DNA of 64,000 nt from assembly GCA_020064725.1 (NCBI GenBank), contig JAGTWJ010000003.1:62001-126000 (forward strand). Reading direction: 5' to 3'. The translations under genes were made by a program, and so were the position numbers. Source of the DNA: Drechslerella dactyloides (taxonomy: Eukaryota; Ascomycota; Orbiliomycetes; Orbiliales; Orbiliaceae). Positions 22,347 to 33,726 of the stretch are shown here, one piece after another (positions within the stretch are counted from its first letter, which is position 1; each line of letters starts with the position of its first letter). Under the pieces are notes generated by a model that was not told the origin of the DNA, did not search any database, and worked only from the letters and a program-made list of their open reading frames with translations.

Positions 22347-23262
22347 ATGAAGCTGTCACTTATTGCTCTTGTGGCACTTGCCTCCTCCGCAGTTGTCGAT
22401 GCGCACCCAACCGTTAGCGAGAGAGATACGGGAATCGCGGTCCTCCTTGATGCAACCTCAACAACTGAGGCTGGGGTTAAGGCTGCACTCAAAATCATGG
22501 CCGCAGCTGGAATGTCAAAGCGTGATGAGAACGAGAATGATCTGGAGAAGCGAGGGCCAGCTGTCCTCGTTGGAGGGACGCTTATAAATTCAATGCTCGA
22601 TTTTCATAATAGGGCTCGGGCTCGTCATGGTGCCGCACCCCTCGTATGGAACAAAAATTTGGCATTCGCCGCTGCGAGATCTGCCCAACAGTGTATATTC
22701 GCGCACACTCCCAACAATCCATACGGAGAAAACGTTGCCGGCGGCACATATACAAACCCCGCATACTATGCATGGCTGTAAGTGCAACTACAATTCATTC
22801 CCTTGTCGACTTTGGCGGTTGCATGATTTATAGGCTTCCTGGGTCATCTCGCTATATCATGCATATTCACATATGTGTGAGTGTAAGCAAATGGCTAACA
22901 TTTCTCTTAAACACCAGATGGTATATCGAAGAGAACAAGTATAACTACAACAACCCAGGATTCACATATTCAACGGGTCATTTCACCCAGCTCGTCTGGA
23001 AGAGCTCGATGCAGATCGGGTGCGCGTGGGTTAGGCGCTGCCCTGGACAGTAAGCACACTCTCCTGCTCCATCAATCCTGTCCAGCTGACATGGACGTAT
23101 ATTGATGATCATATGGCTAACTCATAACCTCAAAGACTACCATTCATGCTGTTCTGCGAATACGCAGCACCAGGAAATGTAATTCCCGCAACGTATTTCC
23201 GAACGAATGTTCTACCTCCCAATGGCCAAGCAGCCCCTGCACAGCCTCCCATGAATCTCTAA
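22347..23262 (+). CDS. Secreted CAP-domain (SCP/PR-1-like) protein
   Basis: Three exons: 22347-22777, 22918-23049, 23136-23262, giving 229 aa. The introns are GTAAGT...ACCAG (140 nt) and GTAAGC...CAAAG (86 nt). Residues 1 to about 19 are a signal peptide, followed by a pro-region with two dibasic sites (SKRD and DLEKRG); KEX2 cleavage after the second would release a CAP domain of about 160 residues. CAP landmarks in order: FHNRARARHGAAPLVWN with the conserved His, CIFAHTPNNPYGENVAGGT, WYIEENKYNY, GHFTQLVWKSSMQIGCAW, and MLFCEYAAPGNV. Fungal relatives (Pry/PR-1 type) bind sterols and fatty acids outside the cell, and some matter in host interaction. The ligand here is not predictable. Confidence 0.9.
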
Positions 23263-24252
23263 TGCATCATTATTTAACATTTATATATGCGAAATAACGG
23301 TTTTGGCTTCATGACCGTACGATCACCGATTCGAATTGAGTGTGGATGACTTTTGATCGTGTGTACACGAGCAGACATGATGAAAAATAACCAAAGTTTC
23401 AATAATCCATCCGACCCCCGGAGCATTCAGACGTCCACTCCCTTATTTCTTTTCCTGCGAAGTTGCTTTCAATATGTATTACTAGTCAACTCTTCTTTGT
23501 GTACCACAAATCAGACTGCCAATCGTTCTTTAATATCCTTCCAACTATGCTTGTCTCGTTGGCAGACTTTCACGGGTCAGCACAGTCACGCATGCATGTG
23601 CATCTGATTTCCGCGCGTCTCTAATCAATTTTGTTTCCTGATGATTTCGATTCGCTTTAAGTTCGTAATACCATGCAATGATCATATGATATCATCACTT
23701 TACTCGCAGCTCAACAACTGATGTCGTGCTCCCGAATAACAACTTAAACTTTGCGGCTCGGGCAGTGATAGAAATGCAACATCTTCAACACAGAGCGTTG
23801 AGCTGGTCAAACTAGGCAAGTTTGGCTGCCACGCCATCGAGCTCCACAAAATGTAACAGGATTCCGCAGGCCTGACAGATAGAAACGAGCTCCTGAGGTG
23901 ACAGCGTTTACATTAACGTTAACTGTCGCTCAAATCATAGCAGATTGTGATGGTTTCTATGGGGTATAAGTGCGGTGGAGTGCGGTGAAAACGTGTGCAC
24001 ACACCTCAAGTCGCATCCGGTAATTGAGGATCGTTTCGATCCGAGAAGCTAGTAGGATGCCAAGATTACTTTAGTCGCAACCCCGCAACCCCGGATCAAC
24101 TGTGCGGGCAACGACGTCACTCCTCCACCTCCTTTGAGCCTCGACGACCAGTAAGAATTTGACGGAGTTTGTGGTAACTGTTATGGTCAATATCCCAAAC
24201 TCGACGCTACCTCCAATTCACATACAAGTCGACCGACGTTGCCACGAATAAC
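23263..24252. other. Intergenic, no supportable gene
   Basis: About 1 kb between the CAP and carboxylesterase genes, both on the plus strand. I see no motif-bearing frame. Confidence 0.5.
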
Positions 24253-26033
24253 ATGTCCACCATAAAATTCAAGCACCCAACCCTTGGGGATATAGAAGGT
24301 CTCCAGAAGACCCCTTCCATTCAGCAATACTTAGGCCTGAAATACGCGGAAATCCCAAGCCGTTTTTCCGAGCCTGTACCCCATGCCTTCAGCAATGCAT
24401 CAGCGGTGAGCTACGGCCCGCAAGCACCTCAGGGCACGGATACCTGCGAAAATGAATTTAAGCTCATCGGTAGTCGGCTGCCGCTTAATGACACGGTCAC
24501 TATAACTTCCGAGGCCGATTGCTTGACTTTGAACATTACTCTACCTGCGTCGCGTGACAAAATTTGCAAAGATTTGCCGGTACTGGTCTGGGTCCACGGA
24601 GGCAATTTACAACTTGGATCCGCCTCATGGCCGCAGTACGATATGGGACATATCGTCAGCACTTCCGAAAAGATAGGGAAACCCATAATTGGCGTGAGCA
24701 TCAAGTATGCATCCTTGTGGAGCCAGGAGCAGGAACGTGCATAAACTAACAGTTTTGCCGTGGCTCAGTTACCGAGTGGGCGTGTTAGGATTTCTCACAA
24801 GCACAGAAATGTTGAACGCAGGCTACGCCGGGAACTACGGCTACAAAGACTTGGTAACAGCATTCGGATGGATACAGCGGCATATTGATGGGTTTGGTGG
24901 CAACCCAGATAATATCACTGCTATCGGCGAGAGCGCCGGTGCCGCTGCAGTGACTACGCTGCTTTGGCAGGAGGAGCCGTTGTTCAACCAATTAATAGCC
25001 ATGGGCGGATCATGCTGTTTGATACCCCCTGCTTCGATGGAGACCCACGACTCGATATACGAGTATGAAATCACAAGTTCTGCGTAACCCGCTTACGAAA
25101 AAGACGCTGACAAAGTGTAATACAGAAAAGCAATGGACCTCCTCGAAATTTCGGGGGAGCCATTTGAGAAACAGCTTGCAGCCATCCGGACAATGCCTGT
25201 CGAGGATCTCGTTTCACGGACGTTCCAAGTGGTCCCCGCACTCCCAGCAGTGGATGGGATATTCATACCCAAAGCCCACGGAATATTCTGTCTATCAGAC
25301 CCTGAGGATCTGTTGATTCCTGGGAAGCGATGGTGCAAGAACATGATTATAGGCGACAGCAAAGATGACGTAGGGCACAAATCTTAAACCAAGCATCGTA
25401 TTGTGATACACGAATAAGCTAACACACAGCGCAAAGGGAGTTATCATGGGTCTAGGAATTCTAGCCGCCAACAGAGTTTCTTCTATACCTACAACATTCC
25501 CTGCGCACTTCGAGAAAGCCTTCTTATCGGATCCCGAAGATTTAGCTCTCATTAAAGAACACTATCAGATCGAGTCTGACACCCCGCCGCAACAAGCGTT
25601 CGACACCCTCCTTCAAATGTCTTCTGATATCTGTTTCCTCGCTCCGACGCATTACCTTGCGGCGGGCTTTCCGGGCAAATCATACGTGTACCATTTCAAT
25701 TATCGTAATCCTTGGGACGGCTTATGGGGGGGCAAAGCGAGTCATATTCTTGATATTGCTGTCGCCTTGGGTAACTACAATAGCAATGGGCTGGATTCGG
25801 AGGGCGTGGGAGTTAGCGAAGATATGCAAAAGGGGTTTATCAGCTTCTCGAACGGCGAAGAGCCATGGGAACAATTCCAAGAGATTGGAACAGGCCCTGT
25901 TAAAGTGTTTAGCAGCGGGGGTGGGAAGATTGTAACGAGTCTGGACGAAGCGGAACGGTATCCTCAGCTTTTTGACCTCCTTGAGAATGTTGGGTGGTCG
26001 AAATGGTGGACCGCAATCTCAACCTACCTGTGA
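24253..26033 (+). CDS. Type-B carboxylesterase/lipase (COesterase family), paralogue 1
   Basis: Four exons: 24253-24704, 24769-25062, 25126-25369, 25437-26033, giving 528 aa, normal for the family, which hydrolyses carboxylic esters. Landmarks: oxyanion hole VWVHGGN, NYRVGVLGFL across the first intron, IDGFGGNPDNITAIGESAGA with nucleophile Ser206, and ASHILDIAVALGNYN near the C terminus with the probable catalytic His. No signal peptide is evident at MSTIKFKHPTLGD, so it may be intracellular. The third intron (25370-25436) uses GTAGGG and a weak AAG acceptor; a nearby CAG at 25429 would break the frame. A GTGAGT across the stop (from 26030) could allow an alternative C-terminal exon. Introns 1 and 3 match positions in the second carboxylesterase at 39053, so the two are related copies. 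Confidence 0.88.
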
Positions 26034-29000
26034 GTAGAATCAATCAAGCCGAGAAGCGGCAGTCTGACGGCAGATGCGGTTCAGATCGCACTCATGGGGT
26101 TTACGGAGATGATTGTACCTTCAGTTCCAACAGTCGAATTTTTGGCGGCCGCATTGTAGGATGCAGAAACTGAGCCTGCGGGACCCGGGGGCGCTTTTCA
26201 GGGATATTTAAATGCCCTATGGGCGAGAGTGCGTTCTCAGAAGCTTCCGATATACAGCTTGAATAGCTGCATACATACTAAGTATATGCATACATACGCC
26301 AAGTCTCTTCCGTAAATATACAGATGTTCGAAATATGCAAACGCGTATTTATGCATCTATCTATATGATGTTTCATATCATCTATGTCTACAAACAGACT
26401 AGCTAACCTATTTTTCGTGAGGTGCTTCGAGTCTATTGCTTTCCAGACCACGCAGCAGCGGGAGAATATGGCCACGTTTTTTAAATTGTGTGCATACGCT
26501 CATAGAAGTATGATCCCCAAACAGCCGAGAAAAAGCAGCCGAGAAAAGCCGGCTGATCATATTCAAGCTTGGCTGAACCAATAGTCGCTCCAAAATCCCG
26601 CCAGGCTTAGCCAATTTGGACATCCAAACTTATTATAGATGTGGATTCAAATGCTTAAATGTTAGCACTTCTCGATTCATGGCTCGCGCTACCCGCAAAT
26701 CCGCTATTCGAGATCTGAAGGAACTCGCCTGTGATATATGCACGCGCAATCTGCCTTTGAGGTTATTGTCGGTTCTCACAAAACCATCTGACTACCATTC
26801 TCAGGCATAAACGGGCCTCTATGAACCCACAGATGCAAAGTTCCTCCATATCATCGATGGAACGCTTGATATATACTAAGTAAGTATATAAATATACGCA
26901 GGTAATAAATGCTGAACCCTGTGAGCCCGCCACATGCACAAGCCCCAGTGCTGCTGTCCTTAAAAATATTAAATCCCCTCCTGCATATCCTGCCGCCGTG
27001 CTACCGCATGGTGGCAGGAGAAGCTGCTACACAGGCACAGGAGTTACGGCGTATTGGTAATATAAAGTCCACGTGCCGAAACGCCGAAGCGGATCCCACG
27101 CGATTGACCCGCTAAGCCGTTGCAGGAGGCTTGCATATAAAAAGTATCCAGACGCAACGCCACCGTTTCCAACGATGTCACAAACGGACCACTGTACCAG
27201 CTGTGCAGCCAGCCACAAGATCCATTCGACACGACTAGGAAGCAAGCACTGACTCACGATCTTCTGGCGGGCGAGACAACTCAGGATACATGGTAATTGA
27301 ATTTCTGTCGATTGTAGCAAACCATTAGTTGTGACAAAACGCCGGACAGTTCTGAACATTACATGGCGAGAATTTGCCTGCGAGGCATCTCTCGCCTCTT
27401 TCGTCGGTGCAAGTAGTATCAAACTCGAATCCGAGGACTAATGGAGGAAGTATTTACTTAAGCATATTATATTTCTAGAGACAAGTCTCTATATCTCCAA
27501 ATATCGGGTAACACCGCGCGCGGGTAGCACGGACAAAGTCCCAATCTCTGTAAAATACAAGTACACAATAAAATTCGGTGCAGGGGTCATACTTCGCAAA
27601 GAAGAAAACCTCACGGGAGTGATACCGAAACCCTCAGATTTCGATTGGTAATTTTTAGCGTTTGATACGAAGCCAATATTAGTGGCTTCGCCAAGCGTGT
27701 TCCATATGGCCATACTTACTGTGTGCAATAGCACGGGCCTCTTGCGGGGCTGAGTACCTATTGAGCCCCTGCTCGAAGCGAGGTGAGCCGAATGCAGGCT
27801 GGTCCCTCTCAACACAGCGGTGAATTAAGTCTCTCGATGGGCCGCTGGTACAGACTATATTCAGAACACTATATGTATAATGTTCTACTTCGTACTCTAG
27901 ACTGATATCCTTTATAATTATGAACTTAGCTCAGAGTACTACCTTATAATACAGCAGCTGCATTGCAAGCCGGAGTCACATCCAAGTATCTTGGCAGAGC
28001 CACACGGAATCCGTTCTGTCATGCTCGGCCTCCTGGTGCTGCCCTCGAAATTTCATCCGGGTATCCGCCAGCCGCCAGAGGTCCAAAGACACTTTGCGTA
28101 TATGTACTACCTGCGAGTACATGTAAATGGTATTGTGCGAGACTGCTGTCTGTGTAGCCCCGCTCTTGACCCACGCCGAGCGGGATCGACAGTCCGTAAC
28201 GCATCTATGGTATTGCTTCCTACTTTCGAGAAGATCGCAAATCTGCCTGGAATCAGGGCGAGATGTCCATTGGCCCCTTTTCTGGTCCCTTCTCTTATCC
28301 TTCTTCGCTCCACTACTTCCCTCAATACAGCTAGCTGGTCGGTGGAGTGGAGACAACTTAAATCACCACGTTTTTTCCTGGGTTGTGCCCATAAGCCCCA
28401 CAATCATCACGAAAAAATCCTTTTGGTGACTATAATATAGAGGAGCTGAAGCCCACTTGCATTATCGAGCATCTTCCATGTCCTAGCTTACTTGAAGTGC
28501 AATGCCGGGTAACCGGCTTTCAGTGGGTCACGGAAATAGCTTTCTCAGGAACCAGCTAGTAAGACGATTTTGCTCTGACTTTCTTGTGTCTAGTCGATTT
28601 ATTTTCGATGCTTGTATCTTGGCACTGGAACAGATAATTAAGGGGAGCCGAGACAGCCCACTTCTCGACAGGGGCACCCGGTCAAAATGAACGCCACCAG
28701 GGCAGCTTGGCTGTCAGTCCGCGTCAAACCACGAATTTACTGCTCAGTCGCATGTGCGCACGGCTAAATTCATAAAAATGTGCGATACACGGTACAACCC
28801 TGAGCGTTAATATTTTCAACCCGATAATGATATGATGATAACTGGCAATATACCCGTGCTGAGTACGTGCATAGCAATGCTGGCACGGAAACTAACAAGC
28901 CCGGCCATTGCTTCGGTACTTGTCTAGATTGTACAAATACAGCTCCTTATTGTGCCCTGGATCCTCTCTTCCTCACCTTCTTTCAAATTCGCCCTTTCTT

Positions 29001-29240
29001 TCTGTCTCTATCGCGCATTTCCCCACCTGCTCGGTTCCCGCCAATAGACCTGTCTATTTGCATATGAACGGTCTAGAAGTTGATTTTGATTTTTTGTCTT
29101 GATCAGCTATCTGGCGAGCTCCGCGAACCTCACTTGAGTCATTCTTTAAATTGCTGGGTTCTTCCTGCCTTTCGTTCCTTCCTAGAGATCATCCAGTTTT
29201 CCTCTGAAGCATTACACATTCGGCTTCCAGAAATAAAACC
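26034..29240. other. Intergenic, 3.2 kb with no supportable gene
   Basis: Only shadow-like frames (for instance 27991-28440 plus and its antisense partners), none with motifs, splice structure or signal peptide. Short local repeats such as AGCCGAGAAAA occur near 26520-26550. The final 300 nt are pyrimidine-rich and probably form the promoter and leader of the next gene. Confidence 0.5.
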
Positions 29241-30473
29241 ATGTTGCTGTCATTGATCCCTTTCTTAACCCTTGGGGCTCTTTCGTTGGCTCGCCCAGGT
29301 CCTCTCGACAGTCCCCTACAGAAGAGAACCGGCGGCTGCAATGCAGACAACTTACTGCGGGCCCTGCGATCTAATCAAAATATTGATGACTCGTTGGTAT
29401 TCTGCAGCCAGTATTTGGGTTTGTCAGCCATCACAGAGACCGCAACTTTTCCAGGGCATGTTGTCACAGTCACCGCTGCGGAGGCATGCACTACAACAAC
29501 CCCGCCAGTTCGCCACAAAGTCAAGCGCGGCATTGCAACTTCAGGGGCGGCGCACGCTTACACAACACCATCGTTCATCGCAGCGACGTATGAACCTTCT
29601 AGAATCTCTAGCGGGTGCGCCTGCTTAACTATTCCGCTATCCACAACCACTTCCAGCTTTACAATCACCAGTTCGACCAGCACTGTCAGCGTTTGCGGCA
29701 CTGTCACTACCACTGCTACCACTACCGGTGCTTCCCCGAACCCTACGCCGCCAGACATCAATAACCCTGTTCTTCCCTGCGAAGCGAGTGGCGGAGTTAC
29801 TTTCGATGTCGATGACGCGTACTATACCATTGATCTAGATTTCGAAGTCAGTGTTTATGGCGTCAAGTCTAGCAGGGTCTTCATTAGCGTCAACGGTGTA
29901 AGTATCTTTTCGCAGATTATCGATTTTTTTTCACATTTCTATATGGATATTAAGCTGACGTGTGTGTCCTTTTAGCTTCTCTGGATTGATGATAATGCCT
30001 ACGGAAACTATGAAAATTTCTATAGCGACACTGGTGATGCGCTTCCGTTGAGCGCTGAGGACCTCCCCGATGTTGCCATTCTTCCATATTGGTCAGACTT
30101 GGTCCTCATCGGAGCCTCAGGCCAGGGTATCTGGTACGAAGCGGAAGATGACTCCGTTACATTCTTAGTAAAGGCTGCTGCTTATGGCAGCACAGATGAT
30201 GCTGTTGAATTCACTGTTACACTGGGAACGGATGACAAGGTCAAAGTCCATTTCTATAGCGTCGAGGACAGTTCAGCGGGAACAGTTGCCGTTCAGCACA
30301 AGTCAAGTATGTCAATGAAATTTCTCATCTTAGAATTGATGGATGACTAATCAGATCGATTTAATCTTTTAGGCGGCGATGCAATCACTTACTCCAGAAA
30401 CGAGGCCAGTAAAGTCCACGCAGGCTTAAGTCTGACATTTGACACCGCATCGGGAACTGTCGATGACAATTGA
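29241..30473 (+). CDS. Secreted Ser/Thr-rich protein with C-terminal beta-rich domain
   Basis: Three exons: 29241-29897, 29976-30306, 30373-30473, giving 362 aa. Introns are GTAAGT...TTTAG (78 nt) and GTATGT...TTTAG (66 nt). A signal peptide (about residues 1-18, MLLSLIPFLTLGALSLARP) is followed by a dibasic site (LQKRTGG), a Cys-containing segment, and a second basic site (KVKRG). Next comes a linker very rich in Thr and Ser (about 130-170), likely O-glycosylated, then a globular domain. That domain contains SSRVFISVNGLLWIDD and PDVAILPYWSDLVL, which recall the nidogen-like pattern of V-S-x-N-G-L and A-P-x-W-x-D. I regard this as resemblance only. No GPI signal is apparent at the C terminus. 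Function unknown; cell-wall or adhesion-type secreted proteins share this layout. Confidence 0.75.
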
Positions 30474-32284
30474 TCGTAGCTCGCAGGACATCGGGGCTGG
30501 GTCGGCCTTATACCTGTAGACCACTCAATCCCTATGCATGTTTTGTATCTGGAGCACGGGTCAATTGATCCGTGACAAATCACTATGTGTATAGTAGAGT
30601 TTTGTAATACAACAATGTTTTCTCTTCCGAGAAGACAGCAAAGAAAGCCACAGCGCTGGTGTGGTTCTTCATACGGGGTTGCGTTCAGCCGTTGATAAAA
30701 ATTTCCTCCATTTTATAATAAACCCGGGAGTGGCTTTCCCCTTGCGTTTTAAATTTTTGTCCTTGTCAGAAACCGCTTCTATCGTCATGATAGATATGTT
30801 ATCACGCTAAGATTGCATGCTAGCTGTCTGGTTTACGAGACAATTAATTGGATGCCAAGTTTAGTAGAACGTATTGTCAGTCCGATTTATACGTGCGCGC
30901 GCACACACAGACATATATATAACTATATACAGGAAGGCGTCTGGCTTGCGAGACAAATATATATATACATAACACTCGTGTAATCTGTACGAAAAACGGG
31001 AAGGGCAAGGCTTGGGACAATGAATTGTATTTCTTATTTCGACTGCTCGGTTTCGGTATTAAGCTCAACTTTAGTAGACCTCTAATTTGGTCGTCTATCC
31101 TCGTTAACAATCCCTCATACAGCTTTCGATCCTCCAAATGGCAGGTGCGGCGGTGCATGGGTCCCATGTTAAGGGCCATCACATTTCCAATAACGGCGCC
31201 GCACGAAACCACCACGTTGTGCGGTACGATTAACTCGGAAGAAATAAATATACGTATAGTAGTAAGAATACAGTATATATATATATATATATATCGAGGC
31301 GGCTGGGGACGAAAAAATGGGACCTTGAAGTTCGTCGCTGTCGTTCGTACCCGCAATTGCGTGCGGACATGCATGCACAGTCGACTCGGTTGGATGCGGC
31401 TCAGCTCAGCTACATGCATGCAGTATTGTTCTAAATTAGTAAGAATCGGGATATATACCGCCATTGTAGCACAACGTCTGCGCCGTCACGCACGCAAGAA
31501 ATGTGATCCGTAACAACAAATTGTTGGCAATTGTATACTACAAGTACAATATATACTTTAATTTGTCGACGTTTGTAGTAGTCTATATCTCTATTAAGTG
31601 TCTTTGAGTGTCGGTTGGCTGCGCATGTCCACTCATTGCATTGCATTGCGATGGGTGATACGATGTACCTTACTTTGCAGCCAGTGCTTCCCAGCTTGCG
31701 TGTGCTTTTTCTTGTCCAGCATCAGGATCAGACGATACCGCCGCTCTGTCTTCACGCGGGGCACTGGTACATTCTTCGAATCAAATATAAGACTATCTCA
31801 CTAGTATGGACTGTCATGACAATAATCTTTTATTCTTGCTATTTTTCTTTCCCTTTGAAGCTTTCCAACGACGTGTTTCGAAATCACCACTCTAACTTCA
31901 ACACTCAGAGAACAAAGAACACAATCCTTTCACCTCCATTCTCACAGTCTGCATGGCTAACCTTATATTATAGCGGACACTTTGGCAGGCGCGCTAGCTG
32001 GCATGCCGGTCGTCAACCTTATATCCTTTGTTCTTATCCTCGCCGCAGCCACATGACTATCTTCGTACTCGCAAGGCACTACGGGAACGCAACCTGGCTT
32101 GTCGCTGGTTTCCTTGCGTCCGCTCATTCACGCTACCTTGAGGCGCCTCTCACTCTCCCTCTATGTGTCCTAGTCTACATGTTCATCTGCATCTGTGTCT
32201 CTTCTTGCAGTCTCTCGGACTCTCGGCGTAGACGGTCGCACGTGCCATCAAGACCCCGGAATATCAATTCCTCGTCGGATCGCT
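30474..32284. other. Intergenic: AT microsatellite, no supportable gene
   Basis: Holds short dinucleotide tracts (CA/TA near 30895-30970 and (TA)n at 31274-31294) and overlapping frames on both strands around 30877-31513 that look like chance. The last 100 nt include a pyrimidine tract ending in TTGCAG near 32207, a possible acceptor for a leader intron of the next gene. Confidence 0.5.
31274..31294. repeat. (TA)n microsatellite
   Basis: About ten uninterrupted TA units in non-coding DNA. Confidence 0.85.
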
Positions 32285-33325
32285 ATGTGTCAGTCAACAA
32301 CACCAGGCTCCACCTCAGTCAAATGCAGTCATCCAAACCACATCCGAAACCCTCCGCAGAGAGGCGAATATGAGCTTGTCCCTATATCCGATGGCTTCGG
32401 TCGTTTTGATACTGTTCCCTTCATGGGAGTTCTTGAACAATGGAACTTGGATCGAACCCCATCCTCTGTCGCTGGCACCCAAGCCAATCACATCCTCAAC
32501 ATGCTGAGCCTGCAGGCCTCATGCTACTGCTACGAACAAGTTCTGTACTGTAATGTGATTGCCTGCATGCTAGAAGTCTTCGACATTCATGGCCCCCGCA
32601 TGCTCCGGAATAAGAAGAAGATCGGAGGGTCATATTATTACCATCTCTGCGAAATGCTTAAAGAATCAGACAGCACTGCTGCCGCCGCCACATTCATGAT
32701 GGCTGTGACGATGGGAAAGCGACAGAACATGATGTTAATGAAAAACCCATGGGCCGAGGATACCATGAAACCGACCCAACTAGCCCTCTGGTCACTGTTC
32801 CACGACCTGATCACGATCAGCGACGAAGATCTGGAAGAGACAATTGAGAGCTGGACTCGGACGGCTAAAGAGTGGTCATTGGCCATGATTTATCTGAAAC
32901 GTACACACACAAAGCTGCAGAAGGAGCTACCTTTGTGCCTGACAGAGATATACGATCTGGAACGAGATAAGCAAACCGTCCAGAGGTTCATCCAAGAGTG
33001 TCTTAGAGCTGGTGACGACAGAACCGCATTATGTCAAGACGAGCTTGCAAATATGAGGAGCGAGATTCTGCAAATACAGGGGAACATGAATATCAAAGCC
33101 CATGCCGCAATAAGGAAGCTTACACCATATGACGTCGACCTGCTCAAGTTTTATGCAGTCGCGTTATGTCAAATTTGCACGACGGGCAACCTTATCACGG
33201 CGTTAGTCGCATGGAAATGTCGTCGCACCGAGGGAATGGAGAAATTCCGCAGTTTGGCGGTGGAAAGGATGAACAGAGATGTTACAATGCAGGAGCTTGC
33301 AGGGAACTATAGCAGCAGCGACTAG
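32285..33325 (+). CDS. Orphan helical protein of unknown function
   Basis: Intronless frame of 346 aa from the ATG at 32285; the frame is open 90 nt further upstream without another ATG. No family recognised. No signal peptide or membrane span. The C-terminal two thirds is rich in Leu, Glu, Lys, Met and Ala with heptad-like stretches (for example SLAMIYLKRTHTKLQKEL and CQDELANMRSEILQIQGN), suggesting a mostly helical, partly coiled-coil protein. A Cys/Tyr-rich piece (QASCYCYEQVLYCNVIAC) lies in the middle. Codon use is normal and the frame is long for chance, so I accept it as a gene, but no role can be given. It converges on the membrane protein gene that ends at 33727. Confidence 0.6.
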   Translation: MCQSTTPGSTSVKCSHPNHIRNPPQRGEYELVPISDGFGRFDTVPFMGVLEQWNLDRTPSSVAGTQANHILNMLSLQASCYCYEQVLYCNVIACMLEVFDIHGPRMLRNKKKIGGSYYYHLCEMLKESDSTAAAATFMMAVTMGKRQNMMLMKNPWAEDTMKPTQLALWSLFHDLITISDEDLEETIESWTRTAKEWSLAMIYLKRTHTKLQKELPLCLTEIYDLERDKQTVQRFIQECLRAGDDRTALCQDELANMRSEILQIQGNMNIKAHAAIRKLTPYDVDLLKFYAVALCQICTTGNLITALVAWKCRRTEGMEKFRSLAVERMNRDVTMQELAGNYSSSD

Positions 33326-33726
33326 TCGACCGGCTCAGACTCAGATGTATCTGCTAGCCTCGCTAGCCTCACTGCATCGTCAGTTTCAGTCCTCAGCGTA
33401 TCTATTAAGACGAACTTCGAATATGCAAGATATATGAATGCGGCATAACAAACGCGCTCTCTAGCTTTGTTCTAGAGGGGTTTAAGGGCAACGACAGGGG
33501 TTTTTACCCAGAAAATGTGTATTCTATGAAGTTTCAGAGAACTTTGACCAAAATTGTTCACGGAAGATATGCATTGCATACAATCAACATGCTAACAGGT
33601 GGATCCCTCGTAATAAATGGACCAGGTTTCGAAATTTCGACGCCCTCAGCACCTCGTTCCAACTCTTCCCAAGAGTCAGGAGACAGGATCCTAGGATCGG
33701 CTCTTCACGTTTGAAACAACCCTCTC
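33326..33726. other. Intergenic between convergent genes
   Basis: 400 nt shared 3' region; nothing else seen. Confidence 0.5.

Noticed and set aside
27991..28440. 149-codon plus-strand frame
   Set aside because: Several frames of similar length on both strands in the same place, with no recognisable protein feature.
30877..31513. Overlapping frames of 195 codons (minus) and 162 codons (plus)
   Set aside because: They read through the same microsatellite-containing DNA on both strands; no motif, and the sequence looks like chance.
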